The position numbers were made by a program, and so were the translations under genes. A stretch of DNA of 64,000 nucleotides from Sva-07 sp963774765 (GTDB lineage: Bacteria > Actinomycetota > Acidimicrobiia > Acidimicrobiales > Ilumatobacteraceae): the NCBI GenBank assembly GCA_963774765.1, contig CAVZGP010000030.1:62001-126000 (forward strand), read 5' to 3'. Positions 53,028-61,059 of this stretch are shown here, piece by piece. Below the pieces are notes generated by a model, which was not told the DNA's origin, searched no databases, and was given only the letters and a program-made list of their open reading frames with translations. Every line of letters begins with the position of its first letter. Positions within the stretch are counted from its first letter, which is position 1.

Positions 53028-53231
53028 CGAGTCTCCTCGTACCCCCACCGGTACCTCCAGGGACCTTGGGCCCTCTGTTGCCCGACATGCCGACATCGCG
53101 GCCCGAACCCGAAATTCGGAGTCGATCTCGCGTTCGGCGCGATGTGCACTCGATTTCGAATGGGCGCGATGTCGCGATTGGGGACTTTGGGCGGTCGTCA
53201 AGGGGTTCGTGCGGGCGCAAGGATGGTGGGC

Positions 53232-56200
53232 ATGAGCACGACGAAGACCGACGATCGCCCCGCAATCGACTCGGAGGTCGCCGACTCGGGCGTCGCGCCG
53301 TCGGCAACGGCGTGCATCGATGGCAACGAAGCAGCGGCCAAGGTCGCATACGCGCTGTCGGAAGTCGTGGCGATCTACCCGATCACTCCGGCCTCGACGA
53401 TGGGCGAATTGGCCGACGCATGGTCGGCGAGCGGTGTGACCAATCTGTGGGGCGCGGTCCCGGAAGTCGTCGAACTGCAGTCCGAGGCCGGTGCGGCCGG
53501 CACGCTGCACGGGGCACTGCAGACCGGTGCGCTGGGAACGACGTTCACCGCGTCGCAGGGTCTGCTGTTGATGCTGCCGAACATGTACAAGATCGCGGGC
53601 GAGTTGACCCCGGCGGTGATCCACGTCGCTGCCCGTTCGATCGCCACGCATGCGCTGTCGATCTTCGGTGACCACAGCGACGTGATGGCCGCCCGCTCGA
53701 CCGGGTTCGCGGTGCTGTGTGCCAGCTCGGTGCAGGAAGCCCATGACTTCGCCGCCGTGTCGCACGCCGCAACGTTGCGCGCCCGGGTGCCGTTCCTGCA
53801 CTTCTTCGACGGGTTTCGCACCTCGCACGAGATCAACCGCATCGACCTCCTCGGAGACGACGACCTCCGCTCGCTGATCCGTGACGAGGACGTCGCGGCG
53901 CACAAGCTGCGGCGACTCCGGCCGACAGCACCGGTGGTGCGTGGCACGGCGCAGAACCCGGACGTGTTCTTCCAGGCCCGCGAAGCGGCCAACCGGTTCC
54001 ACGACGCGGTGCCCGGCATCGTCGCGGACGTGTTCGCGGAGTTCGAAGCGCGCACCGGGCGCCGCTACGGCCTGGTCGACTACGAGGGTGCCCCCGACGC
54101 CGAACGGGTGATCGTCATGATGGGTTCGGGCTCCGGTGCCGTTGGTGAGACGGTCGCCAAGCTGGTCGCCGACGGCGAGAAGGTCGGGCTGGCCACGATC
54201 CGACTCTTCCGGCCTTTCCCGATCGATGCGTTGCTCGCTGCGCTGCCGGATTCCGTTCGTTCGATCGCGGTCCTCGACCGGTGCAAGGAGCCGGGCTCGG
54301 CGGGCGAGCCTCTCTTCCAGGACGTCATCACCGCCGTGGCCGAATCGGGGCGCTCGGGAGTGCGCGTGATCGGTGGCCGCTATGGGCTCGGATCGAAGGA
54401 GTTCACCCCGGCCATGGCCAAGGCGGTGCTCGACGAAGTGACGAAGCAGTCACCGAAGCGACGGTTCACCGTCGGCATCGTCGACGACGTCACCGGTCTC
54501 AGCCTCGACGTCGACGACTCGTTCCGTCTCGAACAGGCCGGACGATCGGCGGTGTTCTACGCGCTGGGCAGCGACGGTACCGTCGGCGCGAACAAGGCGT
54601 CGGTGAAGATCATCGGTCACGAACCAGACCTCTACGCCCAGGGCTATTTCGTGTACGACTCGAAGAAGTCCGGCTCGATGACCGTGTCACACCTGCGTTT
54701 TGGCCCGCAGCCGATCCGCTCGACGTATCTGGTGCAGGAGGCCGACCTGGTCGCATGCCACCAGTTCGGGCTCCTCGACCGCTTCGACGTGCTCAGCGAT
54801 GTCCGCCGAGGCGGAACGTTCCTGCTCAACGCGCCGTACCCGGCCGATGAACTGTGGGAGCACCTCCCGGCCGCCATCCAGCGGCACATCCACGAGCGCG
54901 AGCTGCGTGTCTTCACCATCGACGCCACCCGCATCGCCCGCGAGCTGAAGATGCCCGGACGCATCAACACGATCATGCAGCCCTGCTTCTTCGCGCTGAC
55001 CGACGTCATGGAGCTCGATCGCGCCGTCGGCGCGATCAAGGCGTCGATCAGCTCCGCCTACGGGCGAAGGGGTCGGCTGATCGTGGAACGCAACGAGGCT
55101 GCCGTCGACCGGGCGATCGCCGAGCTGGCCCAGGTCGAGGTGCCGTCGGCGATGCCGTCGAGTGTCGACGTCGACGAGACGCTCGACATCCTCGACTCTG
55201 CCCGCGAGAACGCGGAGACCGAGTTCATCGATCGGGTCACGATGACGATGATCGCCAACCGGGGCGACCTTCTGCCGGTGTCGGCGATGCCGATCGACGG
55301 GACGTTCCCGACCGGGACGACACAGTTCGAGAAGCGCAAGCTGGCGATCGAGATCCCCGTGTGGGAGCCCGACCTGTGCATCGACTGCGGCAAGTGCGCG
55401 GTGGTGTGTCCGCACGCGACGATCCGTATGAAGGCCTACGAACCCACCGCCCTCGAAGGTGCACCCGACGGGTTCCTCACCAAGAGCTTCCGCTCGCGCG
55501 AACTCGACGGGCACCAACTGACGATCCAGGTGGCGCCCGACGACTGCACCGGCTGTGGCATCTGCGTCGACGTCTGTCCGGCCAAGGACAAGACACAGGT
55601 CAAGCGCAAGGCGATCAACATGCGCCCGGCGCCCGAGCACCAGGTGGTCGAGCGTGAACGGTGGGACTTCTTCATGTCGATCCCCGAACTCGATCGGGCT
55701 TCGATCACCCACGATTCGGTGAAGAACTCCCAGCTCCTGCAACCGCTGTTCGAGTTCTCCGGCGCCTGCTCGGGATGCGGTGAGACGCCGTACCTCAAGC
55801 TGCTCACGCAGCTGTTCGGTGACCGGCTCGTCGTCGCCAACGCCACCGGTTGTTCCTCGATCTACGGGGCCAACCTGCCGACCACACCGTGGGCGAAGGA
55901 CACCAACGGCCTCGGGCCCGCCTGGTCGAATTCGCTGTTCGAAGACAACGCCGAGTTCGGGTACGGCATGCGCCTGGGCATCGAACACCACCAGCGTGAT
56001 GCCCGCCGCCTGGTCGAGGAACTCGCCGACGACGTCGGCCTCGAACTCGCGGGCGCGCTGCTCGCCGATCCGACGCCGACCGAGAACGGTGTGATCGAAC
56101 AGCGCACACGTGTGGCGGTGCTCCGTGAACGTCTCGCCGAACTCGTCGGCTCGAACGATCCTGACGTCGTCGACCGCGCGCAGCGCCTCGGTGTGATCGC

Positions 56201-56936
56201 CGATGAACTCGTGCGCACCAGTACCTGGATCGTCGGCGGTGACGGCTGGGCGTACGACATCGGCTTCGGTGGTGTCGACCACGTGCTCAGCAGCGGCCGC
56301 AACGTCAACCTGCTGGTGCTCGACACCGAGGTGTACTCGAACACCGGTGGACAGGCGTCGAAGGCGACGCCGCTCGGGGCCGTCGCGAAGTTCGCGATGG
56401 GCGGCAAGCCGACGGGGAAGAAGGACCTCGGCGCCGTCGCCCGCCGCTACGGCAACGTGTACGTCGCTCAGATCGCCATCGGCGGCAGCGACATCCAGAC
56501 GGTCAAGGCGCTCGCCGAGGCCGATGCCTGGGACGGTCCGTCGCTGATCATCGCCTACTCGACCTGCATCGCCCATGGCATCGACATGGAGACCTCGATG
56601 TCGCACCAGAAGGATGCCGTCAAGTCCGGCTACTGGCCGCTCTACCGCTACAAGCCGACAACCGACGAGCACGAGCATCCGTTCCAGCTCGACTCCGCCG
56701 CACCGAGTATTCCGCTGAAGGAGTTCGCGTTGAAGGAAGCCCGGTTCTCGATGCTGGCCCGATCCGATCCGGCGCGGTCCGCGGAACTGCTGGATCTCGC
56801 GCAGCAGGACATCGACGAGCGCTGGCACTACTACGAGCAGCTCGCGGGAGTCGAACGGGCGTTGCACCAACCCCACCCGGTGGAAACCGACGAGCGCGAC
56901 GACGACACCAACGATGGAGGAAGCGACGATGCCTGA
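53232..56936 (+). CDS. nifJ: Pyruvate:ferredoxin (flavodoxin) oxidoreductase, single-chain
   Basis: A 1234-residue homodimer-type PFOR that converts pyruvate and CoA to acetyl-CoA and CO2, reducing ferredoxin or flavodoxin. Domain order: pyruvate/TPP domain (AIYPITPASTMGELADAW), transketolase-like and gamma domains, a 2[4Fe-4S] ferredoxin domain near residues 715-790 (CIDCGKCAVVCPHA and CTGCGICVDVCPAKDK) and the TPP/fourth-cluster domain (FSGACSGCGETPYLKLL, GGDGWAYDIGFGGVDHVLSSG). All cluster Cys are present. ATG 53232 is chosen; the frame is open far upstream but antisense to cydA. The DHOD-like gene starts just before its stop. Confidence 0.93.
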   Translation: MSTTKTDDRPAIDSEVADSGVAPSATACIDGNEAAAKVAYALSEVVAIYPITPASTMGELADAWSASGVTNLWGAVPEVVELQSEAGAAGTLHGALQTGALGTTFTASQGLLLMLPNMYKIAGELTPAVIHVAARSIATHALSIFGDHSDVMAARSTGFAVLCASSVQEAHDFAAVSHAATLRARVPFLHFFDGFRTSHEINRIDLLGDDDLRSLIRDEDVAAHKLRRLRPTAPVVRGTAQNPDVFFQAREAANRFHDAVPGIVADVFAEFEARTGRRYGLVDYEGAPDAERVIVMMGSGSGAVGETVAKLVADGEKVGLATIRLFRPFPIDALLAALPDSVRSIAVLDRCKEPGSAGEPLFQDVITAVAESGRSGVRVIGGRYGLGSKEFTPAMAKAVLDEVTKQSPKRRFTVGIVDDVTGLSLDVDDSFRLEQAGRSAVFYALGSDGTVGANKASVKIIGHEPDLYAQGYFVYDSKKSGSMTVSHLRFGPQPIRSTYLVQEADLVACHQFGLLDRFDVLSDVRRGGTFLLNAPYPADELWEHLPAAIQRHIHERELRVFTIDATRIARELKMPGRINTIMQPCFFALTDVMELDRAVGAIKASISSAYGRRGRLIVERNEAAVDRAIAELAQVEVPSAMPSSVDVDETLDILDSARENAETEFIDRVTMTMIANRGDLLPVSAMPIDGTFPTGTTQFEKRKLAIEIPVWEPDLCIDCGKCAVVCPHATIRMKAYEPTALEGAPDGFLTKSFRSRELDGHQLTIQVAPDDCTGCGICVDVCPAKDKTQVKRKAINMRPAPEHQVVERERWDFFMSIPELDRASITHDSVKNSQLLQPLFEFSGACSGCGETPYLKLLTQLFGDRLVVANATGCSSIYGANLPTTPWAKDTNGLGPAWSNSLFEDNAEFGYGMRLGIEHHQRDARRLVEELADDVGLELAGALLADPTPTENGVIEQRTRVAVLRERLAELVGSNDPDVVDRAQRLGVIADELVRTSTWIVGGDGWAYDIGFGGVDHVLSSGRNVNLLVLDTEVYSNTGGQASKATPLGAVAKFAMGGKPTGKKDLGAVARRYGNVYVAQIAIGGSDIQTVKALAEADAWDGPSLIIAYSTCIAHGIDMETSMSHQKDAVKSGYWPLYRYKPTTDEHEHPFQLDSAAPSIPLKEFALKEARFSMLARSDPARSAELLDLAQQDIDERWHYYEQLAGVERALHQPHPVETDERDDDTNDGGSDDA

Positions 56937-57972
56937 CCTGCACACCACCTATCTCGGGTTGCCACTGCGGTCGCCGCTCGTCGCGTCCGCCGGACCGTTC
57001 ACCGGACAGATCGAACGGCTGGCCGAACTCGAACTCGCGGGCGCCGGCGCGGTCGTGCTCCCGTCGATCTTCGAAGAACAGATCGAGCACGAGACCGCCG
57101 AGATCGACCGGCTGTACACCGTCCACCGCGAGAGCTTCAACGAGGCGACCTCGTTCTTCCCCGAGGTCGACGACTACGGATCCGTGATCGACTCGTACCT
57201 CGAGCTGATCGAGAACGCGAAGGTCGCTGTCGACATCCCGGTGATCGCCAGCCTGAACGGTGCCAACATCGGCGGCTGGGTGAAGTACGCCCGCCTGCTC
57301 GAAGGTGCCGGGGCGGACGCGTTGGAGCTGAACCTGTACACGGTTGCGGCCGACCCGGACATCGGCGGCGCAGCGATCGAGGCCGAGCACCTCGAACTCG
57401 TGGCGCTGGTGGCCGAGGAGGTGGGTGTGCCGATCGCGGTGAAGATCTCGCCGTTCTACTCGTCGGTCTCGTCATTCGTCGTCGCGCTCGAACACGCTGG
57501 AGCATCCGGCGTGGTGATGTTCAACCGGTTCTACTCACCCGACCTCGACCTCGAGACCCTCGAGGTCTCACCGCGGATCACGCTCAGCACACCCGAGGAA
57601 CTGCGGTTGCCGCTGCGCTGGATCGGGATCCTGCGCGAGCACCTCACGATGTCGATCGCCGGTTCGACCGGCGTCCACTCCGGATTCGATGCAGCGAAGC
57701 TGATTCTCGCCGGCGCCGACGTGGCGATGACGACATCGGCGCTGTTGCACCACGGGCCTGCGCACCTGGCCACGGTCGAGTCGCAGTTGTGCGACTGGAT
57801 GGTGGAACACGACTACGAGTCGGTCAACCAGATGCGTGGCGCGGTGGCCAGCCATGCGGCCGCCGATCCTGCCGCGTACGAGCGGGCGAATTACATCGGC
57901 AACCTCGCCACGTACACCAGCCGGTTCATCGGCACCGGCGACGTTCCCCTCGCCCGTCACCGCTCCGAGTAG
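56929..57972 (+). CDS. Dihydroorotate dehydrogenase-like FMN protein coupled to nifJ
   Basis: A 347-residue FMN TIM-barrel of the DHOD family: TTYLGLPLRSPLVASAGPF at the start, VIASLNGANIGGWVKYARLLEGAGADALELNLYT (in pieces), PIAVKISPFYSS, and SIAGSTGVHSGFDAAKLILAGADVAMTTSALL (FMN phosphate loop). The usual Asn-rich active-site region is altered and a catalytic Cys/Ser is not obvious, so it is not clearly the pyrimidine enzyme. The ATG is inside the last 8 bp of nifJ, with SD GGAGGA. This nifJ/DHOD-like pair also occurs in other bacteria, suggesting an electron-transfer role with PFOR. Confidence 0.82.
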   Translation: MPDLHTTYLGLPLRSPLVASAGPFTGQIERLAELELAGAGAVVLPSIFEEQIEHETAEIDRLYTVHRESFNEATSFFPEVDDYGSVIDSYLELIENAKVAVDIPVIASLNGANIGGWVKYARLLEGAGADALELNLYTVAADPDIGGAAIEAEHLELVALVAEEVGVPIAVKISPFYSSVSSFVVALEHAGASGVVMFNRFYSPDLDLETLEVSPRITLSTPEELRLPLRWIGILREHLTMSIAGSTGVHSGFDAAKLILAGADVAMTTSALLHHGPAHLATVESQLCDWMVEHDYESVNQMRGAVASHAAADPAAYERANYIGNLATYTSRFIGTGDVPLARHRSE

Positions 57973-57995
57973 CCGACTCACCCATCGGGCCGGAC

Positions 57996-58014
57996 CCCTA
58001 CCGTGACGGCAGGG
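57996..58014. terminator. Hairpin between convergent DHOD-like and M23 genes
   Basis: CCCT-A-CCGT-GA-CGG-C-AGGG type inverted repeat (CCCTACCGTGACGGCAGGG), stem broken by one bulged pair, in the 45-bp gap between the two convergent stop codons. Plausible bidirectional terminator; no T-tract. Confidence 0.5.
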
Positions 58015-58017
58015 TGA

Positions 58018-59229
58018 TCAGCAGACGGCGCGGACGTAGGGGTACGGGTTGACGGCGCGACCGCCGCCGGGATGCACCTCGAAGTGGAGGTGGTTGGCTG
58101 TGGTGTTGCCGGTGGCACCGACGTAGCCGATCACTTCGCCTTGCGACACGCTCCGGCTCGACCCTTCCCAGGCGCTGAGGTGTGCGTAGAAGTATCGGGT
58201 CCCGCTGTTGCCGTTGAGCCACACCGAGTTGCCCCCGAGGCTGGTGGTCTTGAACTGAACCGAGCCGGACTCGACGGCCACCAACGGTGTGCCACCGGGA
58301 GACATCATGTCGACGCCTTCGTGGCTGCGCCCACCCGATCGGGCCGCACCCCACGTGTCGCCGAAGGCGCGCGGACCGGCAACCGGACACACGATGCCAC
58401 TTCCGGCGTTCGACGGTGCCGGGGTCGCGGGGACGGGTGTCGAGGCGGGCGCGCTGTTCGACGCGGTGGTGGACGACGCGCTGTTCGACGCGCTCGAGCC
58501 CGAAGGCGTCAGCGCTGCAGCGGGCGCCGCGGCGGCCGCCGCCGGTGCGGGATTGGTGGCCTGGGCTTGGCGAGCCGCTGCGGCTTCCTGGGCGATTTTG
58601 GCCTGGCGTTGACGCTCGAGTTCGCGCTGGACGGCGACATCGGCCAGCCGCTGCTTCTCGATCTCGGCGAGCTTCACGACTTCGGCTTCGGCGGCTGCCT
58701 TGAGATCTTCGAACTGCTCGCGCGCCTGCGTGGTGGACTCCTGCTGACGTTCGAGGTCCGCTCGTTGCGCCCGTACGTCCTTCATCACGGCGTCGAAGTC
58801 GTCGAGTTCCACCGAGGCGGTCCCACGGGCGACGGACGCCTGATGGTCAGCGGTGATGCCGGCGTTTGCCTGGTCGAGGTCGATCAAGAGCGGCATCGAC
58901 GTGCCGGAGTTGACGAAGCTGCGCTGCGCATCCTGCTGCAAGCTCGAACGCATCGAGTTCGCCTCGGCCTCGACGGCCGCCAGGTCCTTCTCGGCTGCGG
59001 CGATCTCGACTTCGAGCGTGTCGAGGCGTGATTCGGCATCGAACATCGCCTGGGCGGCAGCATTGGCGCGGTCGCGCGCCGCCTGGATCTCGTTGGCCGC
59101 CCGAACCGCCGCGGGGTCCTGAGCATTCGCAACGGTCAGAGGAAGCGTGGCCGCACCCACGGCGAACGCCGCGACCATGGCCACGGATGTCGCGCGACGT
59201 CGCACGCCCATCCCCGAAAGCCGCCTCAT
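58018..59229 (-). CDS. Secreted M23-family peptidase (murein hydrolase) with N-terminal coiled coil
   Basis: A 403-residue exported protein. A signal peptide (RRRATSVAMVAAFAVGAATLPLTVANA) is followed by a coiled coil, residues about 35-225 (Ala/Glu/Gln/Arg-rich, EnvC/NlpD-like), an Ala/Ser/Pro linker of about 70 residues, and a LytM domain. The Zn-site residues are visible: SHEGVDMMSPGG (H..D) and NHLHFEVHPGG (HxH). It cuts peptidoglycan cross-links or activates amidases during division. The start ATG 59229 precedes the signal; the open frame upstream lacks features. Ends ...YVRAVC. Confidence 0.9.
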   Translation of the reverse strand: MRRLSGMGVRRRATSVAMVAAFAVGAATLPLTVANAQDPAAVRAANEIQAARDRANAAAQAMFDAESRLDTLEVEIAAAEKDLAAVEAEANSMRSSLQQDAQRSFVNSGTSMPLLIDLDQANAGITADHQASVARGTASVELDDFDAVMKDVRAQRADLERQQESTTQAREQFEDLKAAAEAEVVKLAEIEKQRLADVAVQRELERQRQAKIAQEAAAARQAQATNPAPAAAAAAPAAALTPSGSSASNSASSTTASNSAPASTPVPATPAPSNAGSGIVCPVAGPRAFGDTWGAARSGGRSHEGVDMMSPGGTPLVAVESGSVQFKTTSLGGNSVWLNGNSGTRYFYAHLSAWEGSSRSVSQGEVIGYVGATGNTTANHLHFEVHPGGGRAVNPYPYVRAVC

Positions 59230-59296
59230 GAGTGACACGGCCGATGAGCCTAACCGAATATGACGGTTTCGTGACGATTCGGTGTCGACGGCGTCG

Positions 59297-60988
59297 TCAG
59301 CGGACGATGTCGGCCGCGTACGGGAACCATCGCAACGACTCGAAATCGGCGTTGGTCTCGGGCATCGATGGGCCACCGGCACGCTGCAGTCCGGTGGCGT
59401 GGAACAGCTCGTGCGCTGACACCAGATGGCGGGCCAGGTCGACAGGTTCGGTGTGTCGACGGTTCTCGAATCGCATCCGGCCGGAGTCGTAGGAGATCTC
59501 GGCGAGGCTCATCGACGGTCCCCGAGCGCCACGTCGGTGGTGCCACAGGCCGCTGTCGGGTTCGAAGTCGTACTCGTTCAACAGCGATGCGCCGTGCGAA
59601 GCGATCATCGTGACGGCATCGACGATGTATTCGAAGGTGGCGTCGTCGATGAAGTAGTTGAAGTTCACCCGAACCCAGCCGGGCTTGATGCCCTCGCAGC
59701 CTCGATTGATCTCACGCTGGAACTCGTGTGACCGTTCGAGATCGATCCCCAACAACCGGTGTCCGTAGGGCCCAGCGCACGAGCAACCGCCGCGGGACTG
59801 AATTCCGAACACGTCGTTGAGCAACGCGACCACGTAGTTGTGATGCAAGAAGCGGTCGCCGTGGCGGATCACGAACGACACGATCGACAACCGGTCCGCT
59901 TCGTGGCTGCCGAGCACGTTGATGACGGGGTGCTGTTCCCACCGTGCGATCGCTCGGCGCACGAAGTTGGACTCGCGCGCCTCGATCACATCGGGGCCGA
60001 CGGCCTGTTTCAGCTGGAACACGAGACCCGCCCGGATCGACTCGACGATCCCCGGGGTCCCCGCCTCCTCTCGGTGCTCGATCTCGGGGTGGTAGTCATG
60101 CTCGGCGGTACTGACGTAGCGAACCGTCCCGCCACCCGGCACGTCCGGCACCCGGTTGGTGAACAACTCCCGTCGAGCGACGAGCACGCCGGGGGTCCCC
60201 GGTCCGCCGATCAGCTTGTGCGGCGAGATGAACACGGCGTCTTTGTACGCGAGGTTGCCGTCGGCGCTCGATCCCATCTCGATCGGGACGTACGGTGCCG
60301 CGGCCGCGTAATCCCACAGCGACAGTGCGCCGTGACGATGCAGCAGTGTCGACACGGCAACCGTGTCGGTGATGATCCCGGTGACATTCGACGCGGCCGA
60401 GAACGAACCGATCAACGACGTGCGGTCGGCATGGCGGCGCAGTTCGCGTTCGAGGTGATCGAGGCTGACGTGGCCGTCGGCGTCCTCGTCGATGATCACG
60501 ACGTCGGCGATCGATTCCCGCCACGGCAGTTCGTTGGAGTGATGCTCGTAGGGACCGATGAACACGACCGGCCGCTCATCGTCGGGGATCAGATCGGCAA
60601 GGTGATACCGATCGTCGAGGGCGGAAGGGATCTTCAGCCCCAGCACGCCGAGCAACTTGGCGACAGCGTGCGTGGCACCACTCCCGCAGAAGACGACGGC
60701 ATGTTCGTCGTGCGTGGCGCCGACGCAGCCGGCGATGATGCTTCGCGCCTCCTCGCGCAGCCGAGTGGTCTGCAGACCGGTCCCGGACGATTCGGTGTGC
60801 GTGTTCGCGTACAGCGGGAGCACCACCGTACGGATGTAGTCCTCGATGAAGCTGAGCGAACGGCCCGACGCGGTGTAGTCCGCGTAGATGATCGGACGGG
60901 GACCGTACGGGCCGTCGATGACGTCATCGCGCCCGATCACGGATTCGCGGACGTAGGCGATCAGCTCGTCCGAATTGGTGGCAGCCAC
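59297..60988 (-). CDS. Large class V aminotransferase (cysteine-desulfurase-like)
   Basis: A 563-residue class V PLP enzyme, longer than typical NifS/SufS (about 400). The N-terminal YADYTASGRSLSFIEDYIRTVVLPLYANTHTESS matches the start of this group; CGSGATHAVAKLLGVLG binds phosphate; SLWDYAAAAPYVPIEM has the PLP-binding Asp; FISPHKLIGGPGTPGVLVARRE has the PLP Lys; GIQSRGGCSCAGPYGH holds the Cys loop. About 120 extra C-terminal residues (FNYFIDDATFEYIVDAV onward) extend it. A sulfur-mobilising role is possible but no suf or isc genes adjoin. GTG 60988 start; divergent from the P-type ATPase. Confidence 0.85.
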   Translation of the reverse strand: MAATNSDELIAYVRESVIGRDDVIDGPYGPRPIIYADYTASGRSLSFIEDYIRTVVLPLYANTHTESSGTGLQTTRLREEARSIIAGCVGATHDEHAVVFCGSGATHAVAKLLGVLGLKIPSALDDRYHLADLIPDDERPVVFIGPYEHHSNELPWRESIADVVIIDEDADGHVSLDHLERELRRHADRTSLIGSFSAASNVTGIITDTVAVSTLLHRHGALSLWDYAAAAPYVPIEMGSSADGNLAYKDAVFISPHKLIGGPGTPGVLVARRELFTNRVPDVPGGGTVRYVSTAEHDYHPEIEHREEAGTPGIVESIRAGLVFQLKQAVGPDVIEARESNFVRRAIARWEQHPVINVLGSHEADRLSIVSFVIRHGDRFLHHNYVVALLNDVFGIQSRGGCSCAGPYGHRLLGIDLERSHEFQREINRGCEGIKPGWVRVNFNYFIDDATFEYIVDAVTMIASHGASLLNEYDFEPDSGLWHHRRGARGPSMSLAEISYDSGRMRFENRRHTEPVDLARHLVSAHELFHATGLQRAGGPSMPETNADFESLRWFPYAADIVR

Positions 60989-61059
60989 GCCTCCAGTGAA
61001 TCATCGAATCGGGAGTGAGCGGGACCCAGGGCGTCTGTTCATTTACGCTGCGCACCGAG

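Noticed and set aside
52254..53231. Long N-terminal extension of nifJ
   Set aside because: It is antisense to cydA and non-homologous; PFOR similarity begins just after ATG 53232.
53028..53231. A redox-regulator (Rex or FNR type) site between cydA and nifJ
   Set aside because: No TTGTGA-type or TTGAT-type palindrome was found; only GC-rich partial repeats are present.
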